Source of the DNA: Kitasatospora sp. NBC_00458
GTDB lineage: Bacteria > Actinomycetota > Actinomycetes > Streptomycetales > Streptomycetaceae
Assembly (NCBI RefSeq): GCF_036013975.1
Contig: NZ_CP107904.1
Location: forward strand, 2,108,001 to 2,172,000
Direction of reading: 5' to 3'
Length of the DNA: 64,000 nucleotides
In this document: piece after piece, positions 44,315 through 53,344 of the stretch
Layout of the letters: each line of letters starts with the position of its first letter
How positions within the stretch are numbered: position 1 is the stretch's first letter
Program-made: the position numbers and the translations under genes
The notes under the pieces: generated by a model
The model's database searches: none
The model's input: the letters and a program-made list of their open reading frames with translations, nothing else
Told to the model about the DNA's origin: nothing

Positions 44315-45106
44315 TCAGCGCTTGGGGCTGATCACCGCGAAGCGGCCGCCCTCCGGGTCCTGGAGCCGGGCCACCCGGCCGTAGGGCGAGTCGAAGGCCG
44401 GGCCGACCACCGTCCCGCCCAGTGCCTCCGCCCTGGCCAGCGCGGCATCGGTGTCCGGCACCGAGAACGACACCTCCCAGTGCGGGGGCAACCCCGCCGG
44501 GCCGCCCGCCTGCTCCCTCGCGAGGGCGGCCACGCTGTGCCCCTCCGCCCGGAGCACCACCCGGTCGTGCTCCCAGCGCACCTCGAACCGCTCCGGGTCC
44601 CGGCCGTCCCAGCGGAACACCTCGCCGTAGAAGAGCGCGGCCGCGAACGGATCCGGTGTGCGCAGCTCGATCCAGACCGGTGCGCCCGGCAGGTCCAGTT
44701 GCCGGGCCCGGCCCGGCGGGCCCTCCCAGATCCCGAACAGCGCGCCCGCCGGATCGGCGGCGAACGCCACCCGCCCCGCGTCGAAGGTGAGCGGGCCGAC
44801 GGCGAGCGTCGCCCCCCGCTCACGAACCGCGTCGGCGGCGGCGTCGGCGCTCTCGGTGCCGAAGTAGCTGGTCCAGGCGACGGGCATGGCCCAGTCGCCG
44901 CCCGCCACGCCGAGCCCCGCGACCGCCTCCCCTCCGGTCACCGCGTGCACGTACGGGCCGAAGCGGTCCGGTGCGGGCTCGAACTCCCAGCCCAGCAGCG
45001 GCCCGTAGAACGCCTCGGCCGCGTCGAGATCGCGCGTCGCCAGGCTCACCCAGCACGGAACGGCCGCCACACAGCGCACCGTGGCCGTCGCCTCACCGCT
45101 GCCCAT
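44315..45106 (-). CDS. VOC-family protein (two glyoxalase-like domains)
   Basis: This 263-aa protein has two vicinal-oxygen-chelate modules: VPCWVSLATRDLDAAEAFYGPLLGWEFEPAPDRFGPYVHAV and PVWIELRTPDPFAAALFYGEVFRWDGRDP, each ending in a Gly/Phe-rich strand (ALFGIWEG; RVARLQDPEGGRFAVISP). This is the common Streptomyces glyoxalase/hydroxylase-like family; activity is unproven. The ATG at 45106 has AGGAGG upstream. The following 270 bp (45107-45376) contain no supported gene. Confidence 0.9.
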   Translation of the reverse strand: MGSGEATATVRCVAAVPCWVSLATRDLDAAEAFYGPLLGWEFEPAPDRFGPYVHAVTGGEAVAGLGVAGGDWAMPVAWTSYFGTESADAAADAVRERGATLAVGPLTFDAGRVAFAADPAGALFGIWEGPPGRARQLDLPGAPVWIELRTPDPFAAALFYGEVFRWDGRDPERFEVRWEHDRVVLRAEGHSVAALAREQAGGPAGLPPHWEVSFSVPDTDAALARAEALGGTVVGPAFDSPYGRVARLQDPEGGRFAVISPKR

Positions 45107-45376
45107 CGCGCACCTCCTGGTCCCGGCCGCCGGGCCCCTCCCGACTCCCACGGCCGACCGGCCGCCCGGGCGGGTTCAGCCTAGGCCGACGAGACGACCC
45201 GGGCGCGGCACGGCACGCAGGACCGGCGCGCGTGCGGGAGCGGGGCCGGGCTGGGAGGCGGGAGGACCGGGCGCGCGCCCCCGTGCCGAAGGTCCGGTCG
45301 ACGGCGGGTGCGGGGCCGGCGGTGGGCGCCGTTCCGGCGGGCGGCGCCGGGTGCCGGACGGGCGCGGAAGCGCAGG

Positions 45377-46144
45377 TCAGAGCACGGGATCCAGCTCGAA
45401 GCCGCCGTGACCCGCGCCCGGAGCGGTCAGGGCGAGCCAGCCGTGGCCGCGGACCGGCGTCCCGGCGGTGATGGCCGCCGGATCGACGGACAGGCCGGCC
45501 GCGGCCGCGCCGATCGAGTCCACCAGGGAGGCGTTGGGCTCTCCGCCGTCGAAGTCGTCCTCGTCCGGGTCGTCCTCCACCGGCTCCCAGGGGAGCCGCT
45601 CCCCCGTCCACTCCTGGTCCTCGCCGCGCCAGTAGCCGCGGACCAGCGTGCCGTGCTCGGCCGCCGCCCAGATGACCGAGTCGGCGAAAGGGTCCTGGAA
45701 GAAGACCTGGGCCCGGCCGCAGGCGGCGCTGAGGCGCTCCACCACCTCGTGCGGCCACCACGTCGTCTCCCGCAGCGGCGACTCGGCGTAGATCAGGCGC
45801 CAGCCCGCGTACTCGGGCGTGACGAACACCCGGTGCACCTCCTCCGGGTCGTCCTTCCCGTCGTCCTCCTGCGCGGCCAGGCCGTACCGGACGGTGACGG
45901 GTATCCGGTCGTGCAGGCCGAGGGCCTCGAACGCCGCCTCGTACGTCTCCCCGGGGACGGCGAGCCACCAGTGGTCCGGAAGCGGTCCGGGCCGCTCGGC
46001 GGCGAACGCCCGGCGGGCCGTCTCCGTGAGGGCGGCGGCGTCCGGGCCGGACCCGCCGTGGTCGGCCCCCGCCCGGGCGGCCAGGACGTCGACCAGCGCG
46101 GCGAGCGCCTCGGGGGCGGGGACGGGTGCGGTCACGGTGCTCAT
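45377..46144 (-). CDS. Unknown protein coupled to the metallophore operon
   Basis: This 255-aa protein has no domain I recognise. It is soluble, Trp-rich and acidic (LPDHWWLAVPGETYEAAFEALG; WWPHEVVERLSAACGRAQVFFQDPFADSVIWAAAEHGTLVRGYWRGEDQEW; WEPVEDDPDEDDFDGGEPN). The ATG (46142-46144) overlaps the TGA of the ABC ATPase gene (46141-46143), so it is the last gene of the operon that starts at 58026. There is no signal peptide. A regulatory or immunity-type role is possible but unproven. Confidence 0.8.
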   Translation of the reverse strand: MSTVTAPVPAPEALAALVDVLAARAGADHGGSGPDAAALTETARRAFAAERPGPLPDHWWLAVPGETYEAAFEALGLHDRIPVTVRYGLAAQEDDGKDDPEEVHRVFVTPEYAGWRLIYAESPLRETTWWPHEVVERLSAACGRAQVFFQDPFADSVIWAAAEHGTLVRGYWRGEDQEWTGERLPWEPVEDDPDEDDFDGGEPNASLVDSIGAAAAGLSVDPAAITAGTPVRGHGWLALTAPGAGHGGFELDPVL

Positions 46145-47727
46145 GACGGCGACACTAGCCCGGGGGTCCGACACTCCGGCCACTGCGCCGCCGGGACGGG
46201 TCGGCCGGCGGCCAGCCGGCCCTCCGCCATGGTGACGACCGAGTCCGCCAGCGCGGCCACGGCGGCCGGGTCGTGGGAGATGAGGAGCAGCGCGAGGCCG
46301 GTGCGGTCCCGCCGCCCGGCGAGGCCGGCGAGGATCGCCTCCCGGGCGGCGGCGTCGAGTCCGGAGGTGATCTCGTCGCAGACCAGCACCGCCGGGTCGA
46401 CCACCAGCGCCCGTGCCAGGGCGGCCCGTTGGAGTTCGCCGCCGGAGAGGCCGGCGGGCGGACGGGCCGCCTTCGCCGGGTCCAGGCCCAGCTCTGCCAG
46501 CACCGCCCGGGCCTCGTCGGCCGCGGTGGACGGCGGGCGGCCGCGGAGGCGCACCGCCGCCCGGGCCACCTGGTCGAGGACCGGGCGGTGGTCGGCGAAC
46601 GTGCTCCGGGCGTCCTGGAAGACGTACTGGACGGCCGCCAACCGCCGCCGCCCCCGGTGCCGGACGCTGCGCGGCAGCGGCTCGCCGTCGAGGCGGAGCT
46701 CGCCGTCGTGGCGCGGGTGCAGGCCGGCCAGGCAGCGCCCCAGGGTGGTCTTGCCGCTGCCGGAGCGGCCGACCAGGGCGAGGCACTCCCCCGCCCGCAG
46801 CGTCAGGCCGACGCCGTGCAGCACGGCCGCGCCACCGGGGTGCCGGGCGGTGAGGCCGGTGACGGACAGCCGGACCGGGCCCGGTGCCGCTGTCGGGCCC
46901 GGCGCCGCTGTCGGGCCCGGCGCCGGTGCCGGGCGGCCCGACCTCGCCGGGACCCGCGGCCTCGGCGGACTCGGCGACCCCTGCGGCCCCGGCGGCGCCG
47001 GTCCCTCGGGCACCGGCAGGACCTCGGCGGGCGGACCGGTCCGCACCACCCGGCCCGCCTCCAGGACCACCACCTCGTCCGCCAACTCCCTGACCGCGCC
47101 CAGGTCGTGGCTGAGCAGGAGCAGCCCGGTGCCGCGCGCGACGAGCCGGCCGAACAGGGCGGTCACCCGGGCGGCGGTGCGCGGGTCCTGACCGGTGGTG
47201 GGCTCGTCGGCGACGATCACCCGGGCTCCGGTCAGCAGCGCCTGGGCGATCACCACGCGCTGCTGCTGACCCCCGGAGAGCTGGTGCGGGTACCGTCGCA
47301 ACACCCCTTCCACGTCGGCCAGTTCGGCGCCCTCCAGCGCTCGCCGGACGGCGCCCGGGCCGCCGCCGTGCACCCGGGCGAGGTCGCGCAGCAGCACACC
47401 GACCCGGCGGGCCGGGTTGAGCACGGTCGCCGGATGCTGCGGCACGTAGCCGACGCGCACCGGCCCGCCGTGCCGCGCGCCGCCGTCCACCCGGCCGCCG
47501 TGCACCGCGCCGCCGTGCACCGCGCCGGTCACCTGCGCGCCGTCCGGGTACACGCCGAGCAGGGCGAGCGCGGTGGTGGTCTTGCCGCTGCCGGACGGGC
47601 CCACCAGCGCGGTCACCCGGCCGGGCCGGACCCGCAGGCTGACGCCGTCCACCAGCACCCGCGCACCGACCGCCACCCGCAGACGGTCCACGCCCGCCGA
47701 CTCCGCCGCCGACTCCGTTCCGGTCAC
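46141..47727 (-). CDS. Fused two-domain ABC ATPase (Dpp/Nik/Cnt DF type)
   Basis: This 528-aa protein has two complete nucleotide-binding domains in one chain. NBD1 has Walker A GPSGSGKT (43-50), LSGGQQQR (150-157), VADEPTTGQD and LLLLSHD; NBD2 has GRSGSGKT (320-327), LSGGELQR (427-434), CDEITSGLD and LLLISHD. The domains are joined by a Pro/Ala linker (about 240-283). NBD1 has an unusual repeated His-Gly-Gly insertion (about 68-88) before its Q-loop. It energises a peptide/nickel-class importer. The GTG at 47727 overlaps the permease stop (GTGA). Confidence 0.93.
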   Translation of the reverse strand: MTGTESAAESAGVDRLRVAVGARVLVDGVSLRVRPGRVTALVGPSGSGKTTTALALLGVYPDGAQVTGAVHGGAVHGGRVDGGARHGGPVRVGYVPQHPATVLNPARRVGVLLRDLARVHGGGPGAVRRALEGAELADVEGVLRRYPHQLSGGQQQRVVIAQALLTGARVIVADEPTTGQDPRTAARVTALFGRLVARGTGLLLLSHDLGAVRELADEVVVLEAGRVVRTGPPAEVLPVPEGPAPPGPQGSPSPPRPRVPARSGRPAPAPGPTAAPGPTAAPGPVRLSVTGLTARHPGGAAVLHGVGLTLRAGECLALVGRSGSGKTTLGRCLAGLHPRHDGELRLDGEPLPRSVRHRGRRRLAAVQYVFQDARSTFADHRPVLDQVARAAVRLRGRPPSTAADEARAVLAELGLDPAKAARPPAGLSGGELQRAALARALVVDPAVLVCDEITSGLDAAAREAILAGLAGRRDRTGLALLLISHDPAAVAALADSVVTMAEGRLAAGRPVPAAQWPECRTPGLVSPS

Positions 47728-48518
47728 CGCCGGACCCCCTTCCCGCCGGCCCCGTGCAGGGCGGCGTCGAACAGCAGGTTGGTTCCGGTGGAGAGCCCGG
47801 CCACCAGCAGCGCCGGCACGACCACCGCCCAGGGCTGGAGGAACAGCCCCGGCCGGTTGCGGTCCACCATCACCGCCCAGTCGGCGGCGTCCGGTTGCAC
47901 GCCGACCCCGAGGAAGGCCGCCGTGGCGACCAGGTAGAGCGCGCCGACCAGGCGGGTGCCCGCGTCGGCGGCGAGCGTACGGCGGATCGTCCGGGCGACC
48001 TGGCCGAAGGCGATCCGCCACCACGACTCCCCGTGCATCCGCAGCGCCTCCACGACCGGCCGGGCCGCCGCCTCCACCGCCGCCGCGTGCACCACCCGCG
48101 CGACGTCCGGCACCGCCGCCGCCCCGACCAGCACGGCGAGGCCGCCCGGACCGGGTGCCAGCGCCGTGGCGACCAGCAGCACCAGCAGCAGCGAGGGCAC
48201 CGCGATCAGCACGTCCAGCGGCCTCAGCAGCAGCTCCTCCACCCAGGTCCGCCCGGTCAGCGCGGCGGCCAGCGCCAGTGGCAGCGCCAGCGCGTAGGCG
48301 AGGACCGTCGCGGCGAGCGCCACCAGCACCACCGACCGCCCGCCGAGCAGGACCTGGCGCCAGACGTCGCGGCCGGTGAAGTCGGTGCCCAGCCAGTGCC
48401 CGCCGCCCGACGTGAACGACACCCCGCGCGGCCCCGGCTCCCCCGCGACCAGCGGTCCGACCAGGGCGAGCAGCAGCGGCACGGCGATCAGGGCGGTGCC
48501 GAGCGCGTACTTCCTCAC
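47724..48518 (-). CDS. ABC importer permease (DppC/NikC/CntC type)
   Basis: This 264-aa inner-membrane permease has about six helices. It has the family N-terminal GGGHWLGTDFTGRDVWRQVLLGGRSV and an EAA-like loop (EALRMHGESWWRIAFGQVARTIRRTLA). The GTG at 48518 is the first in-frame start. Unlike most junctions in this operon it is separated from the preceding permease gene by 109 bp. Its stop overlaps the ATPase start (GTGA). Confidence 0.9.
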   Translation of the reverse strand: MRKYALGTALIAVPLLLALVGPLVAGEPGPRGVSFTSGGGHWLGTDFTGRDVWRQVLLGGRSVVLVALAATVLAYALALPLALAAALTGRTWVEELLLRPLDVLIAVPSLLLVLLVATALAPGPGGLAVLVGAAAVPDVARVVHAAAVEAAARPVVEALRMHGESWWRIAFGQVARTIRRTLAADAGTRLVGALYLVATAAFLGVGVQPDAADWAVMVDRNRPGLFLQPWAVVVPALLVAGLSTGTNLLFDAALHGAGGKGVRR

Positions 48519-48627
48519 GCCGTCACGCCCCTCGGCGGCCCGGCGGCGCGGCCGGGGGCCGCTCCGGCGGGCGGACGGGCGGCCGCACGGGCCCCGGGAC
48601 GGACCGGGGCTGGCTCACGGGCGCCGG

Positions 48628-49575
48628 TCACACGGCCACCTCGGCGCGCGGGGCCAGCCTGCGGGCGACCAGGTCGGCGGCCAGGTTGAGGACCACCGTC
48701 ACCACGCCGAACAGCACCGCCAGGCCCTGCACCACGGGGACGTCGCGGGCGGCGACGGCGTCCAGCAGGACGGTGCCCAGACCGGGGACGACGAACAGGG
48801 CCTCGGCCACGATCACGCCGCAGAGCAGCCAGTCCGCGGTGCGGGCGAGCTGCTGGGCGGCCGGGGCGAGCGCGTTGGGGAGCGCGTGCGTCCAGCGGAC
48901 CCGGGCCGGCGGCACGCCGCAGCGCAGCGCGTGGACGGCGTACGGGGCGGCCGTCGCCTCGATCAGGCCGGCCCGGACGAGGCGGGCGATGGAGCAGACC
49001 GGCCGGGCCAGCAGCACCACCACCGGCAGGACCAGCACCGCCGGCTGCTGCCCGACACCGCCGACGGCGGTCGGCGGCAGCCAGCCGAGACGCAGCGCGA
49101 AGACCGCGGTGAGCAGCACCCCGAGCGCGAACTCCGGTACCGCGTAGACCCCGAGGGTCGCGGTGCTGATGACGCGGTCCAGCGGGCCGCCCTCGCGGCG
49201 GGCGGCGAGCATGCCGAGGCCGACCGCCGTGGGGACGAGCAGGACGAGGGTGAGCGAGGCCAGCAGGACGGTCGGTCCGAGGCCGTCGGCGAGGGAGTCG
49301 GCGACCGGGCGGCCGCTCACCAGCGAGCGGCCGAGGTCGCCGCGGGCCAGCTCCCCCGCCCAGTCGGCGAACCGCTCCAGCGCCGGCCGGTCCAGCCGCA
49401 GCGCGGCACGGATCGCGGCGATCCTTGCCGGGTCGGGGTCGTCGCCGGCGATGGTGACGGCGGCGTCGCCGGGCAGCGCCTCGGTGAGGACGAAGACCAG
49501 GACCGGGACGGCCGCGACCTGCCCGGCGCCGAGCAGCAGCCGGCGCCGGGCCCAGCCGCGCAGCGGCGTCGTCAT
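48628..49575 (-). CDS. ABC importer permease (DppB/NikB/CntB type)
   Basis: This 315-aa permease has the DppB/NikB profile: an N-terminal helix (GQVAAVPVLVFVLTEALPGDAAVTIAGDD), then LERFADWAGELARGDLGRSLVSGRPV, and the EAA-like loop AAPYAVHALRCGVPPARVRWTHALPNALAPAAQQLA, with further helices to the end. The ATG (49573-49575) overlaps the TGA of the solute-binding protein gene. It forms the transmembrane pore with the next permease. Confidence 0.92.
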   Translation of the reverse strand: MTTPLRGWARRRLLLGAGQVAAVPVLVFVLTEALPGDAAVTIAGDDPDPARIAAIRAALRLDRPALERFADWAGELARGDLGRSLVSGRPVADSLADGLGPTVLLASLTLVLLVPTAVGLGMLAARREGGPLDRVISTATLGVYAVPEFALGVLLTAVFALRLGWLPPTAVGGVGQQPAVLVLPVVVLLARPVCSIARLVRAGLIEATAAPYAVHALRCGVPPARVRWTHALPNALAPAAQQLARTADWLLCGVIVAEALFVVPGLGTVLLDAVAARDVPVVQGLAVLFGVVTVVLNLAADLVARRLAPRAEVAV

Positions 49576-51191
49576 GCCAGCCAGACCTTGTCGAACCTGG
49601 CCCAGTCCAGGGTGTTGGCGGGGGCCTCGGCGGAGACGCCGCGCAGGCGCTGCGCCGTGCCGACGATCCAGTCGGCGAAGCCCCAGATCAGGAAGCCCCC
49701 CTCGTCGTACAGCCGGCGCTGCATCCGCTCGTAGAGGGCGGCGCGGGCGGCCGGGTCGGCCGTGGACTGGGCCTGGGTGTAGAGGTCGTCGAAGTCCGGG
49801 CGGCGCCAGTGGGTGGCGTTGGTGGTGGAGTCGGACAGCAGCCGCTGGGAGATGTGCGACTCGATGGGCAGTGCGCCGGAGCGGTAGGAGGCGAGGACGC
49901 CGCCGTCCAGGATGTCCTTCCAGTAGGTGTCCTTGCTGCCGACCTTGACCTCGACGGTGACGCCCGCCTTCGCGGCCTGGTCCTTGAGGATGCCGGCCGC
50001 CTCGACGAACCCGGCCGCGACCGGGGAGGTGTCGAGGGTGACCTTCAGGCCCTCGGCGCCCGCCTCGCGCAGCAGGGTGCGGGCCCGGTCGAGGTCCTGG
50101 GTGCGCTGCGGGAGACCGGCCGGGTAGTACTGGGCGCCCTTGCCGAACAGGTCGTTGCCGATCTCGCCGGCTCCGGAGAGCGCGCCGTCGACCAGTTCCC
50201 GCCGGTCGGCGATGAGGAAGAACGCCTGCCGGACCCGGACGTCGTCGAAGGGCGGCCGGTCGGTCTTCATCACGAAGCCCTGCATGGCGCTGTTGCGCAG
50301 CCGGACGATGCCGATCCGGCCGCCGTGCTCGTGCGCGCGGGCCGTGGCGGGCGTCAACTCGTGGGCGTACTCGGCCTGTCCGGCGAGCAGGGCGTTGGCG
50401 CGGGCGGACTCCTCGGCGGCGCCGAGGATCTCCAGCTCGTCGAGGTGCGGTGCGCCGTCCCAGTAGCCGTCGAAGCGCCGGACCAGCAGCGAGGTGCCGG
50501 GCTTGAAGGAGACGAAGGAGAACGGGCCGGAGCCGACCGGCTGCCGGAAGTCCTCGGTGCCGTCCGGGACGATGTAGGCGCCGAACGCGGCCAGCACGTT
50601 GGGGAATTCGGCGTAGGGGCGCTTGAGCCGGAACTCGACGGTGCGGGCGTCGACCGCGCGGCTGGCGGCGAGGTCGACCGGTTCGAGCGAGGCCCTGGCC
50701 CGGAACGCCCGCTTGGGGTCGGCTATTCGGCGGTAGCTGTACAGGACGTCGGTGGCGGTGACCGGGCGGCCGTCGTGGAACGCGGCCTCGCGCAGCCGGA
50801 CGGTCCAGGTGTCGAGGCCGGCGTTGGACTCCCAGCCGGTGGCGAGGCGGGGGACGGCGGCGAGGTCGGAGCCGGAGTCGGCGAGCTTCTCGTAGAGCGC
50901 CTTGGCGCGGGCGGCGTCGGCGAAGAGGTTCACCAGGTGGGGGTCGAGGGTCTCGTTGGCGCCGCCGCCCGCGAACAGGGCGCGCAGTCGGCCGCCGCGC
51001 TGCGGGGTGGCGGACGCGGCGGCACCGGCGTCGGCGGGGGTGCCCGCCGTGCCCGGGTTGCAGGCGGCCAGGCCGAGGGTGCCGACGGCTCCGGCGGAGG
51101 CGGCGAGCAGGGTGCGGCGGGTCACCGGGCGGGCGGACGGGTGCGGGTGCGGCCGCTGGGGTGCGGGGAGCTGGGCGGGCGGACGGTCCAT
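49572..51191 (-). CDS. Family 5 solute-binding lipoprotein (NikA/CntA/peptide type)
   Basis: This 539-aa extracytoplasmic binding protein has a twin-arginine start (RR at 25-26), a hydrophobic stretch and the lipobox LAAC (Cys44), implying a Tat-exported lipoprotein. The body is SBP_bac_5: TLDPHLVNLFADAARAKALYEKL, TWTVRLREAAFHDGRPVTATDVLYSYRRIADP, PFDDVRVRQAFFLIADRRELVDGALSG. This family binds oligopeptides, nickel complexes or opine metallophores. It begins 3 bp after the methyltransferase gene ends. In context it probably captures the metal complex made by the upstream genes. Confidence 0.93.
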   Translation of the reverse strand: MDRPPAQLPAPQRPHPHPSARPVTRRTLLAASAGAVGTLGLAACNPGTAGTPADAGAAASATPQRGGRLRALFAGGGANETLDPHLVNLFADAARAKALYEKLADSGSDLAAVPRLATGWESNAGLDTWTVRLREAAFHDGRPVTATDVLYSYRRIADPKRAFRARASLEPVDLAASRAVDARTVEFRLKRPYAEFPNVLAAFGAYIVPDGTEDFRQPVGSGPFSFVSFKPGTSLLVRRFDGYWDGAPHLDELEILGAAEESARANALLAGQAEYAHELTPATARAHEHGGRIGIVRLRNSAMQGFVMKTDRPPFDDVRVRQAFFLIADRRELVDGALSGAGEIGNDLFGKGAQYYPAGLPQRTQDLDRARTLLREAGAEGLKVTLDTSPVAAGFVEAAGILKDQAAKAGVTVEVKVGSKDTYWKDILDGGVLASYRSGALPIESHISQRLLSDSTTNATHWRRPDFDDLYTQAQSTADPAARAALYERMQRRLYDEGGFLIWGFADWIVGTAQRLRGVSAEAPANTLDWARFDKVWLA

Positions 51192-51194
51192 GGG

Positions 51195-52142
51195 TCAACT
51201 TCGCTTTCTTGCACGGGGGTCGAGTCGGGCGACCAGGTGGATCCGGTCCTCGTCGGCGCTGTCGGCGGGGCGGTCGCCGTCCGTCCAGGGCGGTTCGGTG
51301 CGCGGGCCGGGGCGGTCGTAGAGGGCGAGCACGGTGAAGCCGTGGGCGGCGAGCAGATGGCGCAGTTCCTGCGGGAAGAGGAGCCGCCAGGCGGAGTGCT
51401 GCTCGACCGGCGCGGCGCCGTCGTCGCTGGTCCAGGTCCGGGTGCGGCGCAGCAACTGGCCGGCGCGGTCGATCCACAGGGTGGTGTGCGAGGTGTGGGT
51501 GACGCCGTCGCGGGTGACGGTGTCGACCCGCGGGGCGTCCAGGAGTTCGGTGCGGCCGAGGAAGAACGCGCCGTTGCGCATCTCGGCGACCAGCAGGCCG
51601 CCGGGGCGCAGGTGGCGGCCGAGCCGGCCGAGCAGGGCGTCGAGGTCCTCGTTGGTGTGGCAGTAGAGGAGCGCGCTGTCCAGGCAGAGCGCCGCGTCGA
51701 ACCGGTCCGGCGCGAAGTGGAAGGTCCGCATGTCGCCGACGTGGTAGGCGGGTCCGGGGTGGCGGGTGCGGGCGTACCCGATCATCGTGGCGGAGCTGTC
51801 CAGGCCGGTGACGCTCCGGCCGGCGGCGCGGTGCAGCCATTCGGCGTCCCGGCCGGTGCCGCAGCCGAGGTCGAGCACGTCTGGTCCGGCGCCGTACTCG
51901 CGGAGCACCGACTCGGCCCACCGGGCGGCGGTGAACCCCGGGTCGGGGAAGCGGAGTTCGTAGAGTTCCGGGTCGTCGGTGAGCAGGTTGCGGTGCTCGC
52001 CCGGGGGCGGCTGCGGCGGGACGGGACCGGCCGGGGCGGGCTGGGGCGATGCGGGCGAGGCCGTTCCGGGTCGGGTCGATGCGGGCTGGAGCGATGCGGG
52101 TCGGGGCGATGCGGGCTGGGGCGATGCGGGTCGGGGCGTCAT
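51195..52142 (-). CDS. Class I SAM-dependent methyltransferase
   Basis: This 315-aa enzyme has the SAM-binding motif VLDLGCGTGRDAEWLHRAAG, the acidic GLDSSATMIGYARTR strand, DMRTFHFAPDRFDAALCLDSALLYC and a C-terminal substrate domain. The first ~48 residues are a Pro/Ala repeat (ASPQP, ASPRP, ASLQP...) encoded by four 15-bp tandem units (52078-52137). The ATG (52140-52142) overlaps the MFS stop. Within the operon it may N- or O-methylate the product or an amino-acid precursor; this is inferred only from context. Confidence 0.9.
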   Translation of the reverse strand: MTPRPASPQPASPRPASLQPASTRPGTASPASPQPAPAGPVPPQPPPGEHRNLLTDDPELYELRFPDPGFTAARWAESVLREYGAGPDVLDLGCGTGRDAEWLHRAAGRSVTGLDSSATMIGYARTRHPGPAYHVGDMRTFHFAPDRFDAALCLDSALLYCHTNEDLDALLGRLGRHLRPGGLLVAEMRNGAFFLGRTELLDAPRVDTVTRDGVTHTSHTTLWIDRAGQLLRRTRTWTSDDGAAPVEQHSAWRLLFPQELRHLLAAHGFTVLALYDRPGPRTEPPWTDGDRPADSADEDRIHLVARLDPRARKRS

Positions 52143-53344
52143 CGGGCCTCGCTGGGGAGAGGTCGGGCGGGGACGGGGAGCCGCCCGGTGCGGTGCAGTC
52201 GGGCGAGAGCGGCGGCGGAGGCGAGGCCGAGCGCGGCGCAGAGCAGCCACGGAGCGGTGGCGGCACTGTCCATGGCCCGGCCGACCGCGGTGTTGCCGAG
52301 GGCGGCGGCGAAGCCGGAGACCACGTAGTAGAGGCCGTAGTAGGTGCCGGTCAAACCGGCCCTCCCGAACGCGGGGATCAGCGCCAGCACGAACGGCTGG
52401 GCGGTCATCAGGCCGAGTTGGAGCAACAGCACCCCGCCCAGGACGCCGGGCAGGCCGGGGGCGGCGAGCGGCAGCAGGAAGCCGGTGGCGGCGACCGCGA
52501 GGCCGAGCGGGATCCAGCGGGTGGCCGGCCCGTCCCTCTGGAGTCTCGTGGTGATGCGGAGTTGGAGGGTCAGGTTGGCGACGGTGCTGGTCAGGAAGAC
52601 CAGGCTGACCGCCCCCTCCCATCCGGTGGCGCGCCGGGCGGCGTCGGGCAGCAGGAGGTAGAGCTGGCTCTCCATCCCGAACAGGCCGACCATGGCCAGC
52701 GAGAACGCCAGGAACCGGCGGTCGGCGGCGACTTCGCGCCAGTCGGCGAGCACTCCGCGCGGTGGCGGCGGAACGGCCCGCTCGGGCAGCGCGAGCGCCT
52801 GGGCGACGGTGAGCACGGCGAAGATGCCGGCCGCGGTGAGCGCGGCCGCCCGGAAGTCGACCAGCAGCAGGACGGTGCCGAGCAGCGGCCCGGCCAGTGC
52901 GCCGGTGGTGGCGAACATGCTGAACAGCGCGAACGCCTCGGCCTTCCGGTCGGCGGCCTCGTGCGCGACGTACGTCCGGACGGCCGGGTTGAACAGCGCA
53001 CCGGCCAGCCCGCTGAGCGCGGACGCGGCGAGCAGGACGCCGAGCGAGTCGCCGAGCGCGAACAGCCCGAAGCCGACGCTGCGCAGCGCGCACCCGGCGA
53101 TGATGACGGGGCGCGCGCCGAGCCGGTCGGCGGCCGAGCCGCCGAGGATGAACAGGCCCTGCTGGCTGAGGTTGCGCAGGCCGAGCACGGTGCCGACGGC
53201 GAGTGCGGAGAGCCCGAGGTCGTGGCCCAGATGACCGGCCAGGTACGGGATGAGCAGGTAGAAGCCGGTGTTGACGCCGAGCTGGTTGACCAGCAGGAGC
53301 CGTACGGGCAGGGGGAAGGACCGTACGGCGCGCAGTATCCTCAC
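52139..53344 (-). CDS. MFS exporter in the metallophore operon
   Basis: This 401-aa protein has twelve predicted helices. It starts VRILRAVRSFPLPVRLLLVNQLGVNTGFYLLIPYLAGHLG and has GGSAADRLGARPVIIAG (MFS loop motif) and the second-half ATRWIPLGLAVAATG. The MFS placement between biosynthetic and importer genes parallels CntE, the staphylopine exporter. The GTG (53342-53344) overlaps the epimerase TGA. Export of the newly made ligand is the likely role. Confidence 0.92.
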   Translation of the reverse strand: MRILRAVRSFPLPVRLLLVNQLGVNTGFYLLIPYLAGHLGHDLGLSALAVGTVLGLRNLSQQGLFILGGSAADRLGARPVIIAGCALRSVGFGLFALGDSLGVLLAASALSGLAGALFNPAVRTYVAHEAADRKAEAFALFSMFATTGALAGPLLGTVLLLVDFRAAALTAAGIFAVLTVAQALALPERAVPPPPRGVLADWREVAADRRFLAFSLAMVGLFGMESQLYLLLPDAARRATGWEGAVSLVFLTSTVANLTLQLRITTRLQRDGPATRWIPLGLAVAATGFLLPLAAPGLPGVLGGVLLLQLGLMTAQPFVLALIPAFGRAGLTGTYYGLYYVVSGFAAALGNTAVGRAMDSAATAPWLLCAALGLASAAALARLHRTGRLPVPARPLPSEAR

